Shown here: positions 43,500 to 51,443 of the stretch, piece after piece
Numbering within the stretch: position 1 is the first letter of the stretch
Layout: every line of letters starts with the position of its first letter
Source of the DNA: Flavobacterium ustbae
Lineage (GTDB): Bacteria > Bacteroidota > Bacteroidia > Flavobacteriales > Flavobacteriaceae
DNA length: 64,000 nucleotides
NCBI RefSeq assembly: GCF_003946915.1
Contig: NZ_RPOC01000001.1
Span: forward strand, 558,001-622,000
Direction: 5' to 3'
The notes under the pieces: generated by a model
The model's input: only the letters and a program-made list of their open reading frames with translations
Told to the model about the DNA's origin: nothing
The model's database searches: none
Position numbers and translations under genes: made by a program

Positions 43500-44750
43500 A
43501 TGCCAAAATTTCTCCTAAGCCTAATTTTAATATGTGCCACTAGTTTTGTATGGGCGCAAGATTCGCAGCAAGAAAAACTGGAGCAGCGTAAAGCACAGAT
43601 TCAGCAGGAAATCAGAGACAATGAAAAAATGCTTCAATCTGTTCGTAAAAAAGAGAAATCTGCTGTAAACGAATATTTGATTCAAGCCAACAAAATCAAG
43701 CTGAAAGAGAAATTAATTAATACTACTGCAAAACAAGAAAGACTGCTTAGCAATGACATGTATATTAATCAAGTTCAGGTAAATAAACTTAAAAAAGAAT
43801 TAAAAGTTCTGAAAGAAGATTATGCCGAAATGATTCTTAAATCATATAAAAGCCGTTCTGAACAAAGTCGTGCCATGTTTATTTTGTCTTCTGAAAGTTT
43901 TCTTCAGGCTTATAAAAGAGCGCAATATTTGAAACAATACACCGCTTTTAGAAAAAATCAAGGTTTAGAAATTCAATCAAAAACGGCTCAGTTAGTAGAT
44001 TTTAATGCAAAATTGGATAGTCAGCGACAAGTAAAAAAGAAGATTATAGTTGAAAATCAAAAAGAAAAAGTTACTCTAGAAGCTGAGAAAAAAGAACAGC
44101 AGAAATTAGTAAATGCTCTTAAAAAAGATAAAAACAAAATTGTTAAAGATATTCGATCCAAACAAAGCGAATCTAAAAGAATTGACAGACAGATTGACCG
44201 CTTAATTCGTGAAGCCATTGCAGAAGCGAATAGAAAAGCAGCAGCGGAAAGAGCAAAAGCAAATCCAGGAAGCGAAACAAAAGCGCCAGTCTCTTCTTCT
44301 AAAATTGCTTTAACTCCAGAAGACAAAGTTTTAGCAGCCGATTTTAAAGCCAACAGAGGAAGACTGCCTTGGCCGGTCGAAAAAGGTTTTATTTCACTAG
44401 GATATGGAGATCAGCCACACCCGCTGCATCCTTCAATTACAGTACATAATTCAGGTGTAGAGATTACTACTGAGGATGGTGCAAATGCAAGAGCAGTATT
44501 TGCTGGAGAAGTTTCTAAAGTAATTGTTTTGTCGCCAGTAAATAAAGCAGTGGTAATTCAGCATGGAGATTACTTTACGGTTTACCAAAACTTGAGTTCG
44601 GTTTCTGTAAGTCAGGGAGATAAAGTATCGATTAAACAAAGTATAGGTAGAGTAAGAACAAGTGGTGATACAGGAAAAACAATCATCAAATTCTTAATTC
44701 TTCAAAATACGTCAAATAATAATCCGGAGGGATGGCTGCAAAGCAGATAA
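43500..44750 (+). CDS. EnvC-like murein hydrolase activator (degenerate M23 domain)
   Basis: 416 residues from ATG 43500: signal peptide to about 18 (SFVWAQ), a long coiled coil from 20 to 260, and a LytM/M23 domain from about 290. The zinc ligands of active M23 peptidases are not kept: the usual HxH strand reads VYQNL and the first site reads VHNSGVEI. This is the state of EnvC, which activates cell-wall amidases instead of cutting itself. It should act in the periplasm during cell separation. A strong terminator follows. Confidence 0.88.
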   Translation: MPKFLLSLILICATSFVWAQDSQQEKLEQRKAQIQQEIRDNEKMLQSVRKKEKSAVNEYLIQANKIKLKEKLINTTAKQERLLSNDMYINQVQVNKLKKELKVLKEDYAEMILKSYKSRSEQSRAMFILSSESFLQAYKRAQYLKQYTAFRKNQGLEIQSKTAQLVDFNAKLDSQRQVKKKIIVENQKEKVTLEAEKKEQQKLVNALKKDKNKIVKDIRSKQSESKRIDRQIDRLIREAIAEANRKAAAERAKANPGSETKAPVSSSKIALTPEDKVLAADFKANRGRLPWPVEKGFISLGYGDQPHPLHPSITVHNSGVEITTEDGANARAVFAGEVSKVIVLSPVNKAVVIQHGDYFTVYQNLSSVSVSQGDKVSIKQSIGRVRTSGDTGKTIIKFLILQNTSNNNPEGWLQSR

Positions 44751-44755
44751 AATAG

Positions 44756-44783
44756 AAAGGGAGCTTAATTGCTCCCTTTTTTT
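44756..44783. terminator. Bidirectional intrinsic terminator
   Basis: AAAGGGAGC (44756-44764) and GCTCCCTTT (44771-44779) form a 9-bp stem with a 6-nt loop and T-run. It lies between the EnvC-like gene and the converging CBS gene. Confidence 0.92.
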
Positions 44784-44786
44784 ATC

Positions 44787-45206
44787 TTAATAATTTTCTT
44801 CTAAGAAATATTTCAGAACATCTGTAGTTGTAACAATTCCTTTCAATTCTCCTTTGTCTACAACTGGAACTGCGTGAAATTCTTCTTTCACAAAAATTTC
44901 TGCTAAATCTCTAATAATAAGTTCTGAAGAAACTGTTTTAGGTTTACAAGTCATAACTTGCGGAATAGTAAGCATTTCCAATACAGCTTCGTCTGCACCA
45001 TCTTGTCCGTCAAATAGTGCTCCAAATGTCAGTCGGTTAATATCGGTTCGGCTAATAATTCCCACAACTTCTTTTCCATTTACAACAGGAAGATGTCGTA
45101 TAGAATTGGATTTTAATTTATGTACTACATTTTTTAAATCGTCATTTTGATTAATGGTTATGACGCTTTTTGTCATAATGTGGCTAATTGGTTCTCTCTT
45201 TTTCAT
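44787..45206 (-). CDS. CBS-domain protein
   Basis: 139 residues made of two CBS domains: about 8-62 (HIMTKSVITINQNDDL, then HLPVVNGKEVVGIISRTDI) and 77-137 (MTCKPKTVSSELII, then AVPVVDKGELKGIVTTTDVL). Stand-alone CBS pairs bind adenine nucleotides and act as regulators of a partner protein that is not apparent here. It converges on the EnvC-like gene. Confidence 0.92.
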   Translation of the reverse strand: MKKREPISHIMTKSVITINQNDDLKNVVHKLKSNSIRHLPVVNGKEVVGIISRTDINRLTFGALFDGQDGADEAVLEMLTIPQVMTCKPKTVSSELIIRDLAEIFVKEEFHAVPVVDKGELKGIVTTTDVLKYFLEENY

Positions 45207-45423
45207 AATTTGATAGTGTTAGATTTACATCAAATTTGAATATTATTTGAAAGTTAAAAGATGATTTTTGTCACGAGAAAATTTAGAAAGAAAACGTATT
45301 TTAGATAGTTATTTTTTAAAATGAAAGTATAAAAGAGGTTTTAATTTCAATTTTTAAGCAGTAAAATGTAAATTGACATTGAAAGTTGATTTGAAATTAC
45401 ATTTCATTGAATTTAAAAAGTAG

Positions 45424-45431
45424 TATTTTTG
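45424..45431 (+). promoter_or_regulatory. -7 box (TATTTTTG) directly abutting the rbfA start
   Basis: The box ends 4 bp before the rbfA ATG (45436), so the predicted transcription start coincides with the start codon. This suggests a leaderless mRNA. No -33 TTTG is at canonical spacing. Confidence 0.5.
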
Positions 45432-45435
45432 CAGT

Positions 45436-45828
45436 ATGGAAACAAATAGACAGAAAAAAATAGGGGGAGTTATTCAGAAAGATCTGGTTGACATTTTGCA
45501 GGGTGAAGTGAGAAAAAATGGAGTTACAAATCTAGTAATTTCGGTATCCAAAGTAAGTGTGACTTCAGATTTATCTGTAGCTACAGTGTATTTAAGCATT
45601 TTTCCGCAAGAAAAAGCAAAAGAAACATTGGAAGGAATAAAATCAAATACAACTTTAATTAAACACGATTTATCTCAAAGAGTACGTTTACAATTACGTC
45701 GCGTTCCAAATTTAGTTTTCTTTATTGATGACTCTTTAGATTATATAGAAAAAATCGATAATGCCCTTGCAGGAAAAGAAAACCCAATTGAAAACCGTGA
45801 TCTTTTAGAAAAAAGAAGAAAATCGTAA
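45436..45828 (+). CDS. rbfA: Ribosome-binding factor A
   Basis: 130 residues starting METNRQKKIGGVIQKDLVDI. The KH-like fold is visible in VISVSKVSVTSDLSVATVYLS and LRRVPNLVFFIDDSLDYIEKI, both typical. It helps mature the 30S subunit by acting on 16S rRNA. The permease gene begins 1 bp after its stop. The -7 box against the ATG implies little or no leader. Confidence 0.95.
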   Translation: METNRQKKIGGVIQKDLVDILQGEVRKNGVTNLVISVSKVSVTSDLSVATVYLSIFPQEKAKETLEGIKSNTTLIKHDLSQRVRLQLRRVPNLVFFIDDSLDYIEKIDNALAGKENPIENRDLLEKRRKS

Positions 45829-45829
45829 T

Positions 45830-47029
45830 TTGAATTTTCCTTTATACATAGCCAAACGATATATTTTTAGCAGCAGTAAAAATAATGCTATCAATATTAT
45901 CAACCGCATTGCCAGCATGGGAATCATTGTTGGCACAATGGCTTTGTTTGTTGTTTTGTCTGTTTTCAGCGGATTGAAAGTTTTCAGTCTTTCGTTCACA
46001 AATGAAATTGACCCAGATTTAAAATTGACTAGTACATACGGAAAATCATTTTTAATCACTCCAGAGCAGCAAGCTCAAATAAAAAAAATAGATGGCGTTG
46101 CTTCTTATACCACAATAATAGAAGAACGTGTTTTATTTTTATTTAAAGACAAACAGCAAGTCACGTATTTGAAAGGTGTTGACAGCCTTTATCCGGTTGT
46201 TAACGATATCAAGAAAAAACTCTTTAATGGGCAATGGCTCAAACCAGATAGTTTTCAGGTTGTAATTGGCTACGGTTTAGCTCAAAATTTCTCGATGGGA
46301 ATTCTTGATTTTGAAAATCCTCTGCAGGTTTTTGCACCTAAACCCGGAAAAGGAGCAATCGAAAATCCTGAAGAAGCTTTCAATAAAACAGATGTTCTGC
46401 CAGTTGGGATTTATTCTATCAGCGAAGATTTAGATTCAAAATATGTATTTGCAGATTTAGGTTTAGTGCAAGAATTATTAATGTACAAACCCAATCAAAT
46501 CTCGGGAATTGAATTTAAATTAAAAGAAAATGCAGATGAAGGAGCAATAAAGGCACAGCTTAATTCTATTTTTAAAAATAAAATTACTTTAAAAAACAGA
46601 GCACAGCTGAATGAGTCTTTGTATAAAATGCTTAATACCGAAAATATTGCCGTTTACCTGATTTTTACATTAGTGATTATTGTAGCTCTTTTTAATTTGA
46701 TCGGCGCCTTGATTATGATGATTTTAGAAAAGAAAGGAAATCTAAAAACGCTATTCAATTTAGGAACAGATATCACAGATCTTAGAAAAATATTTTTGCT
46801 TCAAGGAACTTTATTAAGCGTCTTCGGTGGCTTAATCGGACTTGTTTTGGGAATCATCCTCGTGATATTACAGCAGAAATTTGAGCTTATAATGATTACG
46901 CCAACTTTGGCTTATCCCGTTGTTTTTACAGTAGAAAATGTTTTAATTGTAATGACAACTATTATTTCTTTAGGTTTTGTTGCGTCGCTAATTGCCAGCA
47001 GCCGAGTAAGCAAAAAACTGCTTGATTAA
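45830..47029 (+). CDS. LolC/LolE-like ABC transporter permease (FtsX/MacB fold)
   Basis: 399 residues from a TTG start 1 bp after rbfA. One membrane helix near 22-45, a large periplasmic domain to about 270, then three helices at the C-terminus (VYLIFTLVIIVALFNLIGAL, LSVFGGLIGLVLGIILVI, and the last one ending before ASSRVSKKLLD). This is the type VII ABC arrangement used to extract lipoproteins from the inner membrane. No ATPase gene is adjacent. Confidence 0.87.
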   Translation: MNFPLYIAKRYIFSSSKNNAINIINRIASMGIIVGTMALFVVLSVFSGLKVFSLSFTNEIDPDLKLTSTYGKSFLITPEQQAQIKKIDGVASYTTIIEERVLFLFKDKQQVTYLKGVDSLYPVVNDIKKKLFNGQWLKPDSFQVVIGYGLAQNFSMGILDFENPLQVFAPKPGKGAIENPEEAFNKTDVLPVGIYSISEDLDSKYVFADLGLVQELLMYKPNQISGIEFKLKENADEGAIKAQLNSIFKNKITLKNRAQLNESLYKMLNTENIAVYLIFTLVIIVALFNLIGALIMMILEKKGNLKTLFNLGTDITDLRKIFLLQGTLLSVFGGLIGLVLGIILVILQQKFELIMITPTLAYPVVFTVENVLIVMTTIISLGFVASLIASSRVSKKLLD

Positions 47030-47197
47030 TATTTCTTAATAAATATTAATTATATTTACTGCATTAAAAACTACAGCATATGATTGTTTCTGCCTAATCC
47101 TATTTTATTTTTTTAGAATAATTAGGATACTTACGTTTACTTTTTTAGTTCAGATAAAAAACATCTGGATCAATTTTTTCATTTATCCTAAAATATC

Positions 47198-48625
47198 ATG
47201 ACAGAAACAACTATAAAGAAAAGCTTCTTTTCTAAATTTTTTACTACTTTAAAACAAGCTCTAAAAGGCGACGAATCTTTTGATTATACTTCGGGAAGTA
47301 TAAAGAAAGCTGTAATTCTATTGGCCATTCCGATGGTTTTAGAAATGATGATGGAATCGGTTTTTGCTCTAGTCGATTTATACTTTGTTGGACATTTGGA
47401 GCATAGTAGTTTTGCTATTCAAACCGTTGGATTGACCGAATCGGTGTTGACTGTAATTTATTCTCTCGCAATCGGAATGAGTATGGCGGCAACGGCAGTC
47501 GTGGCAAGACGTATTGGAGAGAAAGATCCAATCGCAGCTGCAAAAGCCGGAATGCAGGCTATTATTATAGCTTTTGCTGTTAATAGTGTTTTAAGCATTT
47601 TCGGAATTATCTATGCAAAAGATATTTTGATTTTAATGGGTTCGTCAATAGGATCAGCTGAACACGGTTACCGATTTACTCAAATTATGATCGGATCGAG
47701 TTTATGTATTATGCTTTTGTTCCTTATAAATGGAATTTTCCGTGGAGCTGGAAACGCAGCAATCGCGATGAAAAGCCTTTGGATTGCTAACATCTGCAAT
47801 ATCATTTTATGTCCAATCTTGATTAATGGTTTTGGACCAATTCCAGCTTTCGGATTAGTTGGAGCCGCTTTGGCAACCACTTTCGGAAGAAGCATTGGTG
47901 TTTTGTACCAAGTTTATCATTTGTTTTTTGGAAACGGAATTTTAAAAATAAAAATTCCATATTTTGCTCCAGACTTTTCGCAAATAAAAGCTTTGGTCAA
48001 AATAGCTGCGCCCGGAATTTTACAATTTGTAATTGCATCTTGCAGCTGGATTTTCTTAGCACAATTAGTAGCAACAACAGGTGGAGATCACGGCTCAGCA
48101 GGTTATCAGACGGCGTTGCGAATTATGATGTTTTTCATTCTTCCAGCTTGGGGATTGAGCAATGCGGCAGCGACTTTGGTTGGACAGAATTTAGGAGCGA
48201 AACAAATCGATCGTGCCGAAAAATCGGTTTATACTACTGCGAGATACAATGTCATTTTCATGGCATCCATTATGGTTATTACTTTGGCTTTTGGACAATA
48301 TATTATTTCGTTTTTCACGAATGACAATCAGGTAAAAACCGTTGCAATTGAGGCTCTGCAAATTATGAGCATTGGTTTTATTTTCTACGGAATAGGAATG
48401 GTGCTGATAAACACTTTCAACGGAGCAGGAGATACTTGGACACCAACCGGAATTAATTTCTTTGGTTTCTGGTTATTCCAGATTCCGCTAGCTTTTGTTT
48501 TGGCAAAACATTTTAATATGGGACCAACGGGAGTTTTTATTGCTATTCCGGTTGCTGAAACGGCTATTACTTTAGCTGGGATTTTCTTTTATAAAAGAGG
48601 AAAGTGGAAGAGGGTTCAGGTTTAA
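47198..48625 (+). CDS. MATE family multidrug efflux transporter
   Basis: 475 residues with 12 membrane helices. IPMVLEMMMESVFALVDLYF and the mirrored AAPGILQFVIASCSWIFLAQ mark the two homologous halves, with NGIFRGAGNAAIAM and NTFNGAGDTWTPTG as the paired internal motifs. It exports drugs or metabolites by Na+ or H+ antiport. Its end overlaps a decayed antitoxin remnant. Confidence 0.93.
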   Translation: MTETTIKKSFFSKFFTTLKQALKGDESFDYTSGSIKKAVILLAIPMVLEMMMESVFALVDLYFVGHLEHSSFAIQTVGLTESVLTVIYSLAIGMSMAATAVVARRIGEKDPIAAAKAGMQAIIIAFAVNSVLSIFGIIYAKDILILMGSSIGSAEHGYRFTQIMIGSSLCIMLLFLINGIFRGAGNAAIAMKSLWIANICNIILCPILINGFGPIPAFGLVGAALATTFGRSIGVLYQVYHLFFGNGILKIKIPYFAPDFSQIKALVKIAAPGILQFVIASCSWIFLAQLVATTGGDHGSAGYQTALRIMMFFILPAWGLSNAAATLVGQNLGAKQIDRAEKSVYTTARYNVIFMASIMVITLAFGQYIISFFTNDNQVKTVAIEALQIMSIGFIFYGIGMVLINTFNGAGDTWTPTGINFFGFWLFQIPLAFVLAKHFNMGPTGVFIAIPVAETAITLAGIFFYKRGKWKRVQV

Positions 48626-48708
48626 TAAAAGAAACAGAATATTTGTTATCAACCAATGCTAATAGAAAAAGACTTCTAGAATCTATTAAACAAATGGATA
48701 ATTTGTAA
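48622..48708 (+). pseudogene. C-terminal remnant of a Phd/YefM-type antitoxin
   Basis: In the frame ending at TAA 48706-48708 the sequence reads LIKETEYLLSTNANR, then KRLLESIKQMDNL. This resembles the toxin-binding tail of YefM/Phd antitoxins (YLL-S--N--RLL-SI). No antitoxin start or N-terminal domain precedes it because the MATE gene runs into it, and no toxin gene follows. The match is short, so the call is tentative. Confidence 0.5.
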
Positions 48709-48723
48709 ATACTTATGAAAAAC

Positions 48724-48755
48724 AAAGACCTTCAAATTTTGAAGGTCTTTCTTAT
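48724..48755. terminator. Terminator after the MATE gene
   Basis: AAAGACCTTCAAA (48724-48736) and its exact complement (48738-48750) form a 13-bp inverted repeat around one T, followed by a T-rich stretch. Confidence 0.8.
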
Positions 48756-48787
48756 ATTCGCATATTTCAACGTTAGTTTGCGCTTTT

Positions 48788-48890
48788 TTGTCATTTCGAC
48801 GAAGGAGAAATCTTCGTGAGAAGCTCCACAAAGATAAGACTTTCGTTATCGAGCTACTTGCGGAGATTTCTCCTTCGTCGAAATGACAAA
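48788..48890. repeat. 103-bp element with perfect 27-bp inverted ends
   Basis: 48788-48814 (beginning TTTGTCATTTCGACGAAG) is the exact complement of 48864-48890. The inner flanks continue as a weaker pairing (GAAGCTC / GAGCTACTT). It lies between the MATE terminator and dusB. I recall the same GACGAAGGAGAAAT sequence as a dispersed repeat in Flavobacterium genomes. Confidence 0.85.
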
Positions 48891-48929
48891 CTAAACGAAA
48901 ACACTTTGATTGTAAATTAAATATGTTTT

Positions 48930-49925
48930 TTAAACAAACTCATACCCCGCATAAACCTGTTCAATTTCTTTCATGATTGCAAATAAATCTTCAGGAGCGT
49001 CAGTAGTAACTAGTTTTTGTTTGAATTCTTTAAACGAATGAATTCCTTTGAAATAATTGGTGTAATGACGACGCATTTCTACAATTCCTAAACGTTCGCC
49101 TTTCCAATCCATTGACCATTGCAAATGATTTCTAGCAGCTTCAACACGATCAATAACCGTTGGAGCAGGTAAGTGCTCTCCTGTTTTAAAGAAATGTTTG
49201 ATTTCATTGAAAATCCACGGATAACCAATCGCGGCACGACCAATCATGATTCCGTCAATTCCGTATTCGTTTTTATATTTTAATGCTTTTTCTGGACTGT
49301 CGATATCGCCGTTTCCGAAAATTGGCATTGTAATTCTTGGATTGTTTTTTACACGCGCAATATGCGACCAGTCAGAATGACCTTTGTACATTTGCGCACG
49401 GGTTCTGGCGTGAATAGTTAAAGCTTGAACACCAATATCTTGAAGCCTTTCAGCCACTTCATCAATGTTAATTGAGTTATCATCCCAACCTAAGCGTGTT
49501 TTTACCGTAACAGGTAAATCAGTTCCTTTGATAACTGCTTTTGTCAAACGAACCATTAAATCAACATCTTTTAAAACTCCCGCACCAGCACCTCTGCAGA
49601 CTACTTTTTTTACTGGACATCCAAAATTGATGTCTACTAAATCGGGTTTTACAGTAGAAACAATTTTAGACGACATCTCCATTGCTTCTTCATCACCACC
49701 AAAAATCTGAATTCCGACAGGACGTTCGTAATCAAAAATATCCAGCTTCATGCGGCTTTTTATTGCATCACGAATCAATCCTTCAGAAGAAATAAACTCA
49801 GAGTACATCATGTCGGCGCCGTGCGTTTTGCATAATCTGCGAAACGGCGGATCACTCACATCTTCCATCGGAGCAAGTAATAAAGGAAATTCGGGTAGTT
49901 CTATATTGCCAATCTTAACCATCAT
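48930..49925 (-). CDS. dusB: tRNA-dihydrouridine synthase (DusB type)
   Basis: 331 residues. FMN-binding TIM barrel with LAPMEDVSDPPFRRLC at the start, VDINFGCPVKKVVCRGAGAG near 96 holding the catalytic Cys, VKTRLGWDD near 140 and IFGNGDIDSPEKA near 205. It reduces uridine to dihydrouridine in tRNA. Two adjacent ATGs (49925 and 49922) could serve as start; a minus-strand -7 box lies 12 bp upstream. Confidence 0.94.
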   Translation of the reverse strand: MMVKIGNIELPEFPLLLAPMEDVSDPPFRRLCKTHGADMMYSEFISSEGLIRDAIKSRMKLDIFDYERPVGIQIFGGDEEAMEMSSKIVSTVKPDLVDINFGCPVKKVVCRGAGAGVLKDVDLMVRLTKAVIKGTDLPVTVKTRLGWDDNSINIDEVAERLQDIGVQALTIHARTRAQMYKGHSDWSHIARVKNNPRITMPIFGNGDIDSPEKALKYKNEYGIDGIMIGRAAIGYPWIFNEIKHFFKTGEHLPAPTVIDRVEAARNHLQWSMDWKGERLGIVEMRRHYTNYFKGIHSFKEFKQKLVTTDAPEDLFAIMKEIEQVYAGYEFV

Positions 49926-49937
49926 CTATATTTTTTG

Positions 49938-49945
49938 CAAAATTA
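49938..49945 (-). promoter_or_regulatory. -7 box (TAATTTTG on minus strand) for dusB
   Basis: CAAAATTA on the plus strand reads TAATTTTG on the minus strand, 12 bp before the first dusB ATG, giving a leader of under 10 nt. Confidence 0.45.
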
Positions 49946-50002
49946 CAACATTTAGTTCAATTGACAGCAAAACATTCAAAGTCAGGGTAAATTGCTAAAA
50001 AT

Positions 50003-50147
50003 AAACCATATAAGTTATATAAGTTCATTTAAATAGCAATGCTGTTTTTGAGTACATATAAGTCTAAAAAGGTGTTTAACAAATTTAAAGGTGCCACATT
50101 TTTAAGCTCAAAGTTTTTAAAATGAACTTATATCACTTATATGGTTT
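50003..50147. repeat. 145-bp MITE-like element with 28-bp inverted ends
   Basis: 50003-50030 (AAACCATATAAGTTATATAA then GTTCATTT) matches the complement of 50120-50147 at 27 of 28 bases. CATATAAGT recurs internally near 50057. There is no coding capacity. It separates dusB from the pigment operon. Confidence 0.8.
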
Positions 50148-50156
50148 AAAAATAGT

Positions 50157-51443
50157 CTAGCGGTAATCAAAAAAGCGAATTGGTTTCCTACTCATTGGGT
50201 TAAAAACGATAGGATTTAGAATTTCTTTTGGAACAAATTCTATTTTTGGCGTTACCCTCAATTTGGCTCTAAAGTGATCTTTTATTTCCTGAAGAAATTC
50301 TGGGGATTGATTTTTTACCGCAATTTTGATCAGGATTTCGTCGGTACCTAAATCGTTGGTTGAGATTTCAATTAAGTGATTTTCGATATTGTCGAAACTA
50401 CTCAAAACGTCGTTCATCGCTGGCGGATACAATGTTGTTCCTTTATATTTAATCATTTGTTTTTTACGTCCCACAACCGGGCCAACACGCAACGTATTTC
50501 GTCCACATTCACAAGGCTGGTCATGAAACTGGACAATATCTCCAGTTTTAAAACGCAATAAAGGCATTGCTTCAATTCCTAAAGTAGTAAAAGCCAGTTC
50601 GCCCGTTTCGCCGTTTTGAACAGGCATATTATTTTCGTCCAAAACTTCTACAATAATTAATTCTGGATGATGATGTCCGCCTTTTCCATGTTCACATTCG
50701 GTAAAAGCCGTACTCATTTCAGTCGAAGCGTAAGTCGAAAACAGCTTAATATTCCATTTATCAGTGATTTTTTTCGATAGAATATTCATCGAAAAATCTT
50801 GTTCTCGTAAAGATTCTCCAATACAAATTGCGCCTTTTATGCTCGAATTGTTATAATCGATTCCGTGAATTTCGGCGTATTCAATTAATTTTAAAAGGAA
50901 AGAAGGAACCGTAATTAAATAACTCGGATTGTATTTTAAAATAGAATCCCATTGCATTTCTGGAATTCCCGCACCCACTCTTATAACGCCGACTTTCAGT
51001 TTTCGCAAGCCTAGAAAATAAGCTAAACCAGCCATAAATTTTCGATCGATTGTGGTCATTAATTGCACCACATCGCCTTCTGCAATTCCGGCACAGGCAA
51101 ACGAAATAGCTTCATTATATGCCAAACGATCCAAATCAGAATCGGTTAAACCAAAAGTTACAGGATCTCCTAAAGTTCCCGAAGTCGAAGCGTAATCGAT
51201 AATTTTATGCTGTGGAACACATAAAAAATCATCATTATATTGCTGTAAATCTTCTTTGGTTGTAACCGGAAGATGCTGTAAATCTTCGAGTGTTTTTATT
51301 TTTGAAATATCGATATTTTGTCCGGCAAAAAGTCTTTTGTAAAAAGGAGAATTCTCACTGATGTAAGCTAAAAGTTCGGCTAGTTTTTTTTCTTGAAAAA
51401 TTTTAATTTCTTCTAAAGAATCTTTTTCTATTGCTGGAATCAT
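50157..51443 (-). CDS. PaaK-like aryl/acyl adenylating ligase of the pigment operon
   Basis: 428 residues. The AMP-binding loop STSGTLG is at 86-92, YASTEMSTAFTECEH and LLRFKTGDIVQF follow, and a CECGR segment resembles the zinc-binding part of PaaK-type ligases. It should adenylate an aromatic or fatty acid. In flexirubin and aryl-polyene clusters such a ligase could activate the aromatic starter acid, which is inference here. It is the last gene of the operon and overlaps the upstream gene by 4 bp. Confidence 0.85.
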   Translation of the reverse strand: MIPAIEKDSLEEIKIFQEKKLAELLAYISENSPFYKRLFAGQNIDISKIKTLEDLQHLPVTTKEDLQQYNDDFLCVPQHKIIDYASTSGTLGDPVTFGLTDSDLDRLAYNEAISFACAGIAEGDVVQLMTTIDRKFMAGLAYFLGLRKLKVGVIRVGAGIPEMQWDSILKYNPSYLITVPSFLLKLIEYAEIHGIDYNNSSIKGAICIGESLREQDFSMNILSKKITDKWNIKLFSTYASTEMSTAFTECEHGKGGHHHPELIIVEVLDENNMPVQNGETGELAFTTLGIEAMPLLRFKTGDIVQFHDQPCECGRNTLRVGPVVGRKKQMIKYKGTTLYPPAMNDVLSSFDNIENHLIEISTNDLGTDEILIKIAVKNQSPEFLQEIKDHFRAKLRVTPKIEFVPKEILNPIVFNPMSRKPIRFFDYR

